A program made the translations under genes and the position numbers. A DNA stretch of 33,642 nt from an uncultured Synergistales bacterium (GTDB lineage: Bacteria; Synergistota; Synergistia; Synergistales; Aminobacteriaceae), in assembly GCA_905233525.1 (NCBI GenBank), contig CAJOEW010000008.1, positions 27,071 to 60,712 on the forward strand, given 5' to 3'. The notes under the pieces are model-generated. The model saw only the letters and a program-made list of their open reading frames with translations. It was not told the origin of the DNA and did no database searches. This document shows positions 9,708 to 17,499 of this stretch, one piece after another (the stretch's first letter is position 1; each line of letters opens with the position of its first letter).

Positions 9708-10554
9708 GAGCAACGATCTCCGATAATTCACGAGCAATTTTTACAGCCTGCGTTATATTTCCTGATAAGCTTGCTTTTACGCCGTCATAAAACCCTGTTA
9801 ATTTTAAGATATCTCCATGAATTTCAGCATAAGCTCCAACCGGAATATTACAGCCTGTGCCGAAAGTCTTAGCAAATTCACGTTCAGCTGTCGCGCAAAT
9901 TTCAGAATCAAAATTATTTACGGCCTCCAAAAATTTATAATTACCGTCTAATCTTCCTTGACAGATTAAAATTCCTTGACCAGGCGCAGGGATAATTTCA
10001 TCAGTTGAAAACATTCTAGTAATATTTTTATCGAGTCCCAATCTTTTTAAACCGGCTGCCGCTAAAACTATACCTGAAAAATTCCCGTCGTTATATAATT
10101 TTTTCAATCTTGTATTTACATTTCCGCGAATGTCTTTAATTTCTAAATCCGGCATAATTTTTGAGTATAATTCTTTTAATTGCAGCTTACGTCTTAATGA
10201 TGAAGTACCGATTATTTTTTTTATGTTCCAATCTGAATTACATATGAGCGCGTCTCTTGGATCCTCACGTTCAGAATAAGCGAGCACAGGTATTTCAGGA
10301 TTAACATTAAGCGAAAGATCTTTAAGGCTATGAACGGCAAGATCTATATCATGATTTAATAACGCCTGTTCGATTTCATAAGTGAACGTAGTTTTTATGC
10401 CGGCATTTAAATTTTTATCGCCGTGTGTTTCAAAAGTTATTATCTCAAAATTTAAATTATTGTCCTGTAATTTTTTTATGAGAGTTTTTATTATCAGCTC
10501 TGTTTGAATTACAGCGAGAGGACTTTTTCTTGAGCCGATTAAAATTTTACGCAT
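9694..10554 (-). CDS. hemC: Hydroxymethylbilane synthase (porphobilinogen deaminase)
   Basis: Condenses four porphobilinogens into hydroxymethylbilane. 286 residues, slightly short at the C-terminus compared with E. coli. The family start MRKILIGSRKSPLAVIQT is present, as are the catalytic Asp79 in HSLKDL, the arginine-rich TSSLRRKLQL, and the dipyrromethane-cofactor Cys235 in GTGCNIPVGAY. I start at 10554 (GGAG 11 nt upstream); the reading frame extends to 10605 but that extension only translates the purD terminator hairpin. It feeds the adjacent CobA-HemD. Confidence 0.96.
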   Translation of the reverse strand: MRKILIGSRKSPLAVIQTELIIKTLIKKLQDNNLNFEIITFETHGDKNLNAGIKTTFTYEIEQALLNHDIDLAVHSLKDLSLNVNPEIPVLAYSEREDPRDALICNSDWNIKKIIGTSSLRRKLQLKELYSKIMPDLEIKDIRGNVNTRLKKLYNDGNFSGIVLAAAGLKRLGLDKNITRMFSTDEIIPAPGQGILICQGRLDGNYKFLEAVNNFDSEICATAEREFAKTFGTGCNIPVGAYAEIHGDILKLTGFYDGVKASLSGNITQAVKIARELSEIVAHEKN

Positions 10555-10570
10555 GATTATAATTTCTCCG

Positions 10571-10601
10571 CAAAAAGACTCCCACTTTACGCAAGCGGGA
10601 G
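10571..10601 (-). terminator. Rho-independent terminator after purD
   Basis: Minus strand: CTCCCGC, 9-nt loop, GTGGGAG, then TCTTTTTG. The stem arms are 10595-10601 and 10579-10585. It lies between purD and hemC and would separate purine from tetrapyrrole expression, although readthrough is possible. Confidence 0.7.
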
Positions 10602-10629
10602 ACAAATTTATTTTAAAATATTTTTTTGA

Positions 10630-11910
10630 TTACTTTTTGATATGAGCGGTACCTATATCAGATCTGAAGGCCATATTATCAAATTGGATATTATTCACTG
10701 CGTTATAGGCATTTGCGCGTGCTGTTTCAGGATCATCAGCGACGGCATTAACAGCTAAAACGCGGCCTCCTGAAGTATAAAGTTTACCGTCTTGAAATTT
10801 CGTACCGGCATGAAAAATTTTAACACCAGGAATTTTTTTAAGCTCTTTATTATTAAACGTGATCACATTACCAGTAATATATTTTTCAGGATAACCGCCT
10901 GAAGCCAAAATTACGCAGCAAGAGAATTTATTTTCGAACTCGATTTTTATTTGATTAAGTTTTTCATCAGCGACGGCCTTCATAATTTCGAATAAGTCTG
11001 TTTTTAACAAAGGCAGCACGGCTTCAGCTTCAGGATCTCCAAAACGCGAATTATATTCAATTACGTACGGACCTTTATTTGTTAACATGAGACCGAAATA
11101 TAAACAGCCTTTAAATTTTCTGCCTTCGTTTTTGAGCGCATTGACAGTCGGCAAAAATATTTTATTCATGCATTCATTTGCGATCTCAGGCGTATAAAAA
11201 GGATTTGGAGCGATTACCCCCATTCCGCCTGTATTCAAGCCTTTGTTACCGTCTTTAGCGCGTTTATGATCCATTGAGGACATCAAAGGAATTATTGATT
11301 CGCCGTCAGTGAAAGCCATAACCGTAACTTCATGGCCTGATAAAAATTTTTCGATAACGATCTTTTCACCGGAGCGTCCAAACATTTTATTTTTAAGACA
11401 ACCGATCACGGCTTCGCGGGCTTGTTTAAAATTCTCAGCAATAATAACGCCTTTACCTTTTGCGAGCCCGTCAGCTTTAATTACAACAGGATAATCGGAT
11501 TTAGCAACGTATGATAATGCGCCGTCGATATCATCAAGATTAAATGTCTCATAATCAGCTGTAGGAATGCCGTATTTTTTCATGAGAGCTTTTGCAAAAA
11601 TTTTACTGCTTTCAATTTCAGCGGCAGCTTTATTTGGTCCGAAGCATTTTATATTTTCAGCCTCAAGTTTATCGACCAAACCAAGCGCTAAAGGATCATC
11701 AGGTGCTACGATTGCGAAATCAATATCATTTTTCACGGCGAAATCTTTTATAGCGTCAACATCTTCAGCAGAAATATTTACGCGTTCGGCATAATCTAAA
11801 CTTCCGCCGTTGCCTGGAATGATATAAATTTTTTCTATGTCAGGATTTTTAGCAATTGATTTTAAAATTACGTCTTCACGACCGCCGCTGCCTATTAAAA
11901 TTATTTTCAT
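10630..11910 (-). CDS. purD: Phosphoribosylamine-glycine ligase (GARS)
   Basis: ATP-dependent ligation of phosphoribosylamine and glycine, step 2 of purine synthesis. 426 residues, normal length. The N-terminus is MKIILIGSGGREDVILKSIA. The ATP-grasp domain shows VVIKADGLAKGKGVIIAE and the NTGGMGVIAPNPFY segment, followed by YFGLMLTNKGPYVIEYNSRF. A GGAG ribosome site lies about 9 nt before the ATG. It is the last gene of the fliW-csrA-pur run, with a terminator directly downstream. Confidence 0.97.
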   Translation of the reverse strand: MKIILIGSGGREDVILKSIAKNPDIEKIYIIPGNGGSLDYAERVNISAEDVDAIKDFAVKNDIDFAIVAPDDPLALGLVDKLEAENIKCFGPNKAAAEIESSKIFAKALMKKYGIPTADYETFNLDDIDGALSYVAKSDYPVVIKADGLAKGKGVIIAENFKQAREAVIGCLKNKMFGRSGEKIVIEKFLSGHEVTVMAFTDGESIIPLMSSMDHKRAKDGNKGLNTGGMGVIAPNPFYTPEIANECMNKIFLPTVNALKNEGRKFKGCLYFGLMLTNKGPYVIEYNSRFGDPEAEAVLPLLKTDLFEIMKAVADEKLNQIKIEFENKFSCCVILASGGYPEKYITGNVITFNNKELKKIPGVKIFHAGTKFQDGKLYTSGGRVLAVNAVADDPETARANAYNAVNNIQFDNMAFRSDIGTAHIKK

Positions 11911-11931
11911 GTTAATAATTCTCCTGAACTC

Positions 11932-13107
11932 CTAATGATGAAATAATCTATGTCCAGTCATGATCATGGCCATGTCGTATTTATCACAGGCTTTTATAAC
12001 GAGATCATCACGTATAGATCCGCCAGGTTGAGCAATGTATTTTACGCCTGATAATCTTGCGCGCTCGATGTTGTCAGGAAATGGGAAAAACGCGTCGCTT
12101 CCAAGAGATATACCTGAATTTTTTTCGAGCCATGATTTTTTTTCATCGCATGTAATTAAATCCGGCTGTTCTGTAAAATAATCCTGCCATGAATAATTAT
12201 TTATATCTTCCGTGAGAATTATATTAACTGCGTTATCGCGTTCCGGTTTTGATAATTCAGGCTTGAATTTTAAATTTAAGACTTTCGGATGAGCGCGTAA
12301 TAATCTTAAATCGGACTTATCGCAAGCGAGTTTAACACAATGTAATCTTGACTGCTGGCCTGCTCCGACTCCCAATGTCTGACCGTTTTTGACGCAGCAG
12401 ACAGAATTAGACTGAGTATATTTAAGAGTAACGAGCGCTAAAATTAAATCATTGCGAATATTTTCAGGAATGTTTTTATTTTTCGTGACAGGCTCATTAA
12501 ATTTTTCAGGTTCGATAACGGCGCTTATATTTCTTGATTGAGCAAAAGTCACACCGAAAATATCACGCGTTTCAATTTCAGGCGGCTGATAATTTGGATT
12601 TATTTTAATTACTGCGTATGAGCCTTTACGTTTTGTTTTAAGAATATTTAAAGCTTCGTCCGTAAAATCAGGCGCAATTATTCCGTCTGAAACTTCGTGC
12701 TTAATAAATTCTGCTGTGATCTCATCGCATGTATCACTCAAAGCTATCCAGTCACCGAACGACGATAAACGATCTGTACCTCTTGCCCTGGCATAAGCGC
12801 AAGCCGTTAAAGATTTATTTATATCAAGTTCAGGCGCGACGTTAAATAATTTTTTTTCGTCATCGTTTAATTTCAATCCAAGAGCAGAGCCGGCCGGACT
12901 GACATGTTTAAATGACGCAGCTACAGGAATTTTTAACATAGCCTTAGCCTCGCGGACTAACTGCCAGGAATTTAAAGCGTCAAGAAAATTTATATAGCCT
13001 GGTCTTCCGTTCAAAATCTCAATCGGAAGTTCTGAGCCGTCTCTCATAAAAATTTTAGCTTCAGATTGATCGGGATTGCAGCCGTATTTTAATTTGAACT
13101 CATTCAT
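11932..13107 (-). CDS. purH: AICAR formyltransferase, PurH lacking the IMP cyclohydrolase domain
   Basis: Transfers a formyl group from 10-formyl-THF to AICAR, the penultimate step of IMP synthesis. Only the AICARFT part of PurH is present: 391 residues against ~510-530 for the bifunctional enzyme. The protein begins MNEFKLKYGCNPDQSEAKIF and has the catalytic Lys67-His68 in AASFKHVSPAGSA. The MGS-like cyclohydrolase domain normally found at the N-terminus is absent, and this is not a truncation: the start is 2 nt after the purN stop. Matches the short clostridial AICARFT family. The missing cyclohydrolase is supplied by the C-terminal half of the upstream purN fusion. Confidence 0.92.
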   Translation of the reverse strand: MNEFKLKYGCNPDQSEAKIFMRDGSELPIEILNGRPGYINFLDALNSWQLVREAKAMLKIPVAASFKHVSPAGSALGLKLNDDEKKLFNVAPELDINKSLTACAYARARGTDRLSSFGDWIALSDTCDEITAEFIKHEVSDGIIAPDFTDEALNILKTKRKGSYAVIKINPNYQPPEIETRDIFGVTFAQSRNISAVIEPEKFNEPVTKNKNIPENIRNDLILALVTLKYTQSNSVCCVKNGQTLGVGAGQQSRLHCVKLACDKSDLRLLRAHPKVLNLKFKPELSKPERDNAVNIILTEDINNYSWQDYFTEQPDLITCDEKKSWLEKNSGISLGSDAFFPFPDNIERARLSGVKYIAQPGGSIRDDLVIKACDKYDMAMIMTGHRLFHH

Positions 13108-13109
13108 GA

Positions 13110-14408
13110 TTATGCTTGTTTATCCTCCTTGGGCTGTTCGTCTTGAATTTCATTTTGAATTTCATCGCACCTGTTAAATAATCTGTCTTCGTATGTTTTA
13201 AAATCAGGCGAATAATATCTGACGTAAAGAGATACTTTATATTCGTCGCTTAATTCGTTCCATAAGTTATTAGCAAATTCGCCAATATTATCAGAAATTT
13301 CAACAGGTTTCGGCGCTCCTTCAAATGATGGAAGCCTGCGTGTAACTCCGACATCTTTTTGATACGTATGAAAAATAAATCCGTAACCTTTTTTCTTATA
13401 GCTGCCCTGATAAAAATTTTTGCCTTCGTTATGAAGCAGATCGCGGCGTAATATACTCATTAAATAAAATTCAGGACTTAACATCGCGCTTATTCTAGGA
13501 GTGTAATGCGGTGCGTCAGGTTCATAATCACGTTTGAGCAATGCCCTTATAAAATCGCTGTCATTATTTTTATAGCCGTTATATATATCATCAGTTTGAT
13601 CGCCGTTTGAAATAATTATCCTTTTGTTAATAACTTTTACAGGCGAATATAAAATCAATGACGTGTCAACATTTTCATCACCTGTAATTTTTATGTCTAC
13701 ACCGTCATTTTCAGCTCTGATCATTTTTCTTGCTTTACTTGTTTCGCTGCGTCCTGTTATGAAATATGCAAACATGGGACAGCCTGAAGGAGAAGTACCT
13801 ATTACGATTCCGCGGCCTGGATATTTTATTTTAATCTTAAACAAAGACTTGGCCTGGCATAATTTTTCAAGCGTCCTGGGTAATAAAACGTGTTCGGCTT
13901 CTTCGAGTACACGCTGCTGCAAAATTTCCGGTGTGTCATCGTCTTCAACTTTGACTGGCATTTGAGCTAATATTTTTCCGCCGTCAGGTATTTCATTAAC
14001 TACATGAACAGTAGCGCCGGTTAATTTGACTCCATAATTCAGCGCGGCCTCATGAACTTTCAAACCGTACATACCTAAGCCGCAGAACGAAGGAATTAAC
14101 GACGGATGAATATTTATTACAACAGCATCGCAGCGTTTTAAAAAATCAGCGCTCAAAATTTTCAAATAACCTGCTAAAACGATTATGCCTGGTTTTGTTT
14201 CACGAAGTAAATTTAAAATCTCTTCTTCAGTTTTTGCGACATCAGCTCTGACTCCGGCCTTCTTAGCACGTTTTAAAGCATACGCCTTAGGATTATTTGA
14301 GATCACCTGAACTATATGGCCGGTTCTTAAAATATATCTTTTTTGTGCGTCAAATAGAGCTTCTAAATTTGTTCCGTTACCAGAAACAAGAACGGCTATT
14401 TTTAACAC
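13110..14408 (-). CDS. purN: PurN-PurO fusion: GAR formyltransferase plus IMP cyclohydrolase
   Basis: 432 residues, twice the normal PurN length. Residues 1-~185 are phosphoribosylglycinamide formyltransferase: [12 protein letters not shown], catalytic Asn99 and His101 in [13 protein letters not shown], and Asp142 in NEIPDGGKI. Residues ~193-412 match the IMP cyclohydrolase PurO family (PF07826/COG3363): [53 protein letters not shown], and PSFEGAPKP. The junction is short ([10 protein letters not shown]). The acidic tail from ~415 is low-complexity. It overlaps purM by 7 bp and precedes the cyclohydrolase-less PurH, so the fused domain closes the pathway. Domain identities are from recalled family motifs; activity of the second half is inferred. 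Confidence 0.9.
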   Translation of the reverse strand: MLKIAVLVSGNGTNLEALFDAQKRYILRTGHIVQVISNNPKAYALKRAKKAGVRADVAKTEEEILNLLRETKPGIIVLAGYLKILSADFLKRCDAVVINIHPSLIPSFCGLGMYGLKVHEAALNYGVKLTGATVHVVNEIPDGGKILAQMPVKVEDDDTPEILQQRVLEEAEHVLLPRTLEKLCQAKSLFKIKIKYPGRGIVIGTSPSGCPMFAYFITGRSETSKARKMIRAENDGVDIKITGDENVDTSLILYSPVKVINKRIIISNGDQTDDIYNGYKNNDSDFIRALLKRDYEPDAPHYTPRISAMLSPEFYLMSILRRDLLHNEGKNFYQGSYKKKGYGFIFHTYQKDVGVTRRLPSFEGAPKPVEISDNIGEFANNLWNELSDEYKVSLYVRYYSPDFKTYEDRLFNRCDEIQNEIQDEQPKEDKQA

Positions 14409-15355
14409 AATATAACCTCCTTTTTTCCGTTAATAATATTTCCGATTATGTAAGAGTCCGAAATTGAATTTAATATAAAATCAGCGTTATCAGGACTTGA
14501 AATTAACACCATTCCAACGCCCATATTAAACGTATTAAACATTTCGTGCTGTGCTATATTTCCGGCGCGCTGTAATTTTTCAAACACAGGTAAAATTTTT
14601 ACGGCGTTCAATTCGATTTTAGCTGACAGATTTTCAGGTAAAGCACGCGGGATATTTTCAAAGAAGCCTCCGCCGGTTATATGAGCTATAGATTTAACGC
14701 GGTCAATTATCGGCAAAACGTCTTTAACATAAATTCTTGTAGGTGTTAATAATTCTTCGGACGGCTCTAAAATTTTTCTTACAAGTGAAAATCCGTTTGA
14801 ATGCAATCCGGACGACGGCAAAGCGATAATTACATCACCGGCATTAACATTTTTAGGATTTAAAATTTTTGACTTCGATACAATTCCAACAGCAAAGCCT
14901 GCCAAATCGTATTCATCTTCAGGATAAAATCCGGGCATCTCAGCAGTTTCACCGCCGATTAAAGCACATTCAGATTGTACACAGCCTTCAGCAACACCTG
15001 AAACTATATCAGCAATTTTTTCAGGATAATTTTTACCGGTGGCAATATAATCAAGAAAAAATAACGGTTTTGCACCGCACGCAAGAATATCATTTACGCA
15101 CATAGCAACGCAGTCAATACCGATCGTGTTATGTTTATTCAGGGCGAAAGCGATTTTTAATTTTGTTCCAACGCCATCGGTACCGCTTATTAAAACCGGC
15201 TCAGAAATATTATCAGGAAGCTCAAAAGCTCCGCCGAAACCTCCTAAATCTGACACAACGCCTTTAATATTTGTGCGTGCGACATGTTTAGCCATGAGCT
15301 TCACAGCTTCATAACCTGCTGTAACGTCAACGCCTGAATCTTTATAAGTGTTCAT
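14402..15355 (-). CDS. purM: Phosphoribosylformylglycinamidine cyclo-ligase (AIR synthetase)
   Basis: ATP-dependent ring closure of FGAM to AIR. 317 residues, a little shorter than the ~345 of E. coli because loops in the C-terminal half are reduced; all blocks are present. Seen: [77 protein letters not shown] and [13 protein letters not shown]. It starts 14 bp inside the end of purE and its 3' end overlaps purN, indicating tight translational coupling. Confidence 0.97.
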   Translation of the reverse strand: MNTYKDSGVDVTAGYEAVKLMAKHVARTNIKGVVSDLGGFGGAFELPDNISEPVLISGTDGVGTKLKIAFALNKHNTIGIDCVAMCVNDILACGAKPLFFLDYIATGKNYPEKIADIVSGVAEGCVQSECALIGGETAEMPGFYPEDEYDLAGFAVGIVSKSKILNPKNVNAGDVIIALPSSGLHSNGFSLVRKILEPSEELLTPTRIYVKDVLPIIDRVKSIAHITGGGFFENIPRALPENLSAKIELNAVKILPVFEKLQRAGNIAQHEMFNTFNMGVGMVLISSPDNADFILNSISDSYIIGNIINGKKEVILC

Positions 15356-15836
15356 GTTGTAATTTATTGTCCTGTTCTAAAATTTCATCGGTCATTTTTT
15401 TAGCGTGAGCTTCAATTTTATTAGCGAGTTCTTCATTATTTAGCGCTAAAATTCTTAAAGCCAAATAAGCAGCATTAGCCGCACCGTTAATAGCAACTGC
15501 AGCAACTGGAATCCCTGAAGGCATTTGCACAGTAGATAACAGCGCGTCCATTCCTCCAAGATCGTCTGATTTTACAGGAACGCCTATCACCGGCAGTCTT
15601 GTATACGAAGCTATAACTCCGGCTAAGTGAGCAGCTTTACCGGCTATCGCTATGATCACTCCAAAATTATTTTGACGTGCGTTAATTGCAAAATTTCTTG
15701 CTTGTTCTGGAGTTCTATGAGCTGAAATTATATGGACTTCATGATTAACATCAAAGGCTTTCAGAACGTCGACGGCCTTTTGAACAACTGGAAGATCGCT
15801 TTTACTTCCTGTTATTATTGCGATTTTTTTATTCAT
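15342..15836 (-). CDS. purE: N5-carboxyaminoimidazole ribonucleotide mutase
   Basis: Converts N5-CAIR to CAIR (class I PurE) in purine synthesis. 164 residues, normal length. Motifs: [17 protein letters not shown] at the N-terminus, catalytic His40 in [29 protein letters not shown], and [20 protein letters not shown]. The first element is SKSDLP where SDWP or SDWE is usual. Its ATG lies within the end of csrA (8-bp overlap), an unusual partner. No purK is visible in the window. Confidence 0.96.
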   Translation of the reverse strand: MNKKIAIITGSKSDLPVVQKAVDVLKAFDVNHEVHIISAHRTPEQARNFAINARQNNFGVIIAIAGKAAHLAGVIASYTRLPVIGVPVKSDDLGGMDALLSTVQMPSGIPVAAVAINGAANAAYLALRILALNNEELANKIEAHAKKMTDEILEQDNKLQHEHL

Positions 15837-16110
15837 TGTTAATTTTAGCCTCCGGCTTTACTGTAGGGATATCAGGTAATTTAGAGAACGACGACACAGG
15901 CAGGAGAGGCGGCTGATTGAAACCTGATAATTCGGCGGCGGCTTTATTCTCCTGTACGATTATGTCCCATAATTCTTTACGCCATATTTGAGTCGTTTGA
16001 GGTGCTGTTATTCCGAGCCTTACGACATCGCCTCTAACGTCTATTACCATAATTTCAATATTTGATCCGATTTGAATACTTTCATTTATTCGTCGGCTGA
16101 GAACTAACAT
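15829..16110 (-). CDS. csrA: Carbon storage regulator CsrA with a C-terminal extension
   Basis: RNA-binding dimer that represses translation by binding GGA motifs, often at ribosome sites. The N-terminal ~55 residues are canonical: MLVLSRRINESIQIG, VIDVRGDVVRLGI, and the RNA-contacting Arg44 in IWRKELWDII. The protein is 93 residues against the usual 60-75; the extra ~35 residues are proline-rich and disordered (QPPLLPVSSFSKLPDIPTVK). It overlaps fliW by 7 bp upstream and purE by 8 bp downstream. FliW is the known protein antagonist of CsrA. The csrA ribosome site itself reads ACGGAGGA, a CsrA-like target. Confidence 0.95.
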   Translation of the reverse strand: MLVLSRRINESIQIGSNIEIMVIDVRGDVVRLGITAPQTTQIWRKELWDIIVQENKAAAELSGFNQPPLLPVSSFSKLPDIPTVKPEAKINNE

Positions 16111-16598
16111 TTTTGATCGTCCTCCGTTTTTTTCATGGCAGACTCGCGCATTTTCTCACGAACATCTTCAGGGAAAACAATATGTCTGATCGGATATTCT
16201 TCATTTAATGCGATAACTTGGACGGCCTTATGAGTTTTTAAATTTAATATTATCGGCGCTCTTAAATTAGCTGTCATATTCCAAGGCGCTGACTCCGGAA
16301 TTGAAACGACGATCAATAAAGCTAAGTCTTTTAAATTTGAAGAGCCTATTAAATTTAAATCATCCTCGGGAATTTTAGCATTATAGTCAGGTCTTATAGC
16401 GTCAGGTGAAGTTACAGGCAGGGCTAAATTTTCATCGCTGACACTCTGTAACCATTTAACGGCGTTATCATCACTGCCAACGATGATCCATTCATGATTA
16501 CTTTCAAAAGCCGGAATACCTCTTGGAAAAATCAGTACGTCCTCGATTTTATAACTGATCTCGCCAAAACGTTTAGTATTTATAATTTTATTGTCCAT
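16104..16598 (-). CDS. fliW: Flagellar assembly factor FliW
   Basis: Binds CsrA and flagellin and so links flagellin levels to relief of CsrA repression. 164 residues, normal for FliW. Motifs: KRFGEISYKIEDVLIFPRGI, PAFESNHEWIIVGS, LLIVVSIPES, APIILNLKTHKAVQVI. First gene of the fliW-csrA-pur run, with its promoter in the divergent gap. Its presence implies flagellar motility, although no structural flagellar gene lies in the window. The ribosome site is weak (GGGA about 10 nt upstream of the ATG). Confidence 0.95.
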   Translation of the reverse strand: MDNKIINTKRFGEISYKIEDVLIFPRGIPAFESNHEWIIVGSDDNAVKWLQSVSDENLALPVTSPDAIRPDYNAKIPEDDLNLIGSSNLKDLALLIVVSIPESAPWNMTANLRAPIILNLKTHKAVQVIALNEEYPIRHIVFPEDVREKMRESAMKKTEDDQKC

Positions 16599-16652
16599 GT
16601 ATTTTTAATCCCATGCTTTCACAAAAAAATATTATGATTTCTACACGCTAAT

Positions 16653-16682
16653 TATATAGCATTAAAAAAACGGTATATTCAA
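16653..16682 (-). promoter_or_regulatory. Promoter of the fliW-csrA-pur run
   Basis: Minus strand: TTGAAT (16677-16682), 18-bp spacer, extended -10 TGC-TATATA (TATATA at 16653-16658). An overlapping TATAAT lies 2 bp further on. It lies about 55 bp upstream of the fliW ATG, in the right orientation within the divergent gap. Confidence 0.5.
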
Positions 16683-16727
16683 ATAATGAAGACTTTCATA
16701 AAATAAAAAACTTTGAATTTTACGATT

Positions 16728-16736
16728 TGCTATAAT
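16728..16736 (+). promoter_or_regulatory. Extended -10 promoter for the polysaccharide deacetylase
   Basis: TGC-TATAAT, the perfect extended -10, with no clear -35. The predicted transcription start, about 7 nt after the hexamer, falls at about 16743, only 2-4 nt before the ATG at 16746. Confidence 0.55.
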
Positions 16737-16745
16737 TCCGGCACT

Positions 16746-17447
16746 ATGATTAAAAAATTTCAAGCACCTGTCAGAAAAATTTTATTATTATCGCTCGCTG
16801 TGTTTATCGTCATAGAATGGCGGATAATATCTCATGAACGCGCAAAATACGGTATAGCTTCCGGTAATCCTTTTGTGAAAGAAATAGCTTTAACTTTTGA
16901 CGACGGCCCAAGAGAAAATACAATGCAGGGTTTAAATTCAGTCCTGCTTGATAATAAAGTTAGGGCGACGTTTTTTTTAGTCGGGAAATTTGCAGAGCGT
17001 TATCCTGATGTAACAAGAATGCTTTATAATTCAGGCCATGAGATCGCAAATCACACGTACACTCATCCGAAATTATTCAAGCTCTGGACAGAAAAGATCG
17101 AACGAGAAGCCGAACGCGTTGACGAAGTTATGACAGCCTTAAATATTCCGAAGACAAGATTTTTAAGACCGCCCGGAGGATCTTTTACGCTTAATATTTT
17201 CAATGCAATGCGCCGGAAAAATTTACGTCTTGGATTATGGAGCCTTAACACCGGAGATTACACAGGAAGACCAGCCGAAGAGATTGAGCGATTAGTTTTA
17301 TCAAGTGCACGTCCTGGAACAATTGTACTTATGCATTCCGGCGTTCCCGAAACTGTAAAAGCCCTTCCTAAAATTATAAAGACATTAAGATCTCGCGGAT
17401 ATGAATTTGTTACAGTGAATGATTTATGGAATAACGGAGCCATTTAA
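16746..17447 (+). CDS. Membrane-anchored polysaccharide deacetylase (NodB family)
   Basis: Removes N- or O-acetyl groups from an envelope polysaccharide such as peptidoglycan. 233 residues: short basic N-terminus, one membrane anchor (11-26), then a CE4 domain outside the membrane. Catalytic motifs: TFDDGP (Asp52/Asp53), metal ligands His103 and His107 in HTYTHP, RPPGG, and LMHSG near the end. I start at the ATG; the frame opens at a TTG at 16713, but those codons cover the promoter -10. No ribosome site lies upstream, so a leaderless mRNA is likely. It is divergent from fliW and convergent with the LCP gene. Confidence 0.9.
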   Translation: MIKKFQAPVRKILLLSLAVFIVIEWRIISHERAKYGIASGNPFVKEIALTFDDGPRENTMQGLNSVLLDNKVRATFFLVGKFAERYPDVTRMLYNSGHEIANHTYTHPKLFKLWTEKIEREAERVDEVMTALNIPKTRFLRPPGGSFTLNIFNAMRRKNLRLGLWSLNTGDYTGRPAEEIERLVLSSARPGTIVLMHSGVPETVKALPKIIKTLRSRGYEFVTVNDLWNNGAI

Positions 17448-17456
17448 AAATTAAAA

Positions 17457-17492
17457 AGCCGAATCATTTTTAGATCCGGCTGAATTTTTTTT
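17457..17492. terminator. Bidirectional terminator between the deacetylase and LCP genes
   Basis: AGCCG at 17457-17461 pairs with CGGCT at 17477-17481, with an inner ATC/GAT and a 7-nt loop. The plus-strand tail has eight T (17485-17492). The minus-strand tail is TTTTTAATTTTT. It serves both convergent genes. Confidence 0.85.
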
Positions 17493-17499
17493 ATTAAGC

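Noticed and set aside
10555-10605. N-terminal extension of hemC (MSPACVKW...)
   Set aside because: It translates the purD terminator hairpin; the ATG at 10554 has a ribosome site and the family N-terminus.
13624-13965. 113-residue plus-strand frame inside purN
   Set aside because: Antisense to the well-supported PurO-like domain, no family motifs.
14402-15355. Possible truncated purM (317 residues)
   Set aside because: All motif blocks from start to C-terminus are present; the shorter length comes from loop reductions.
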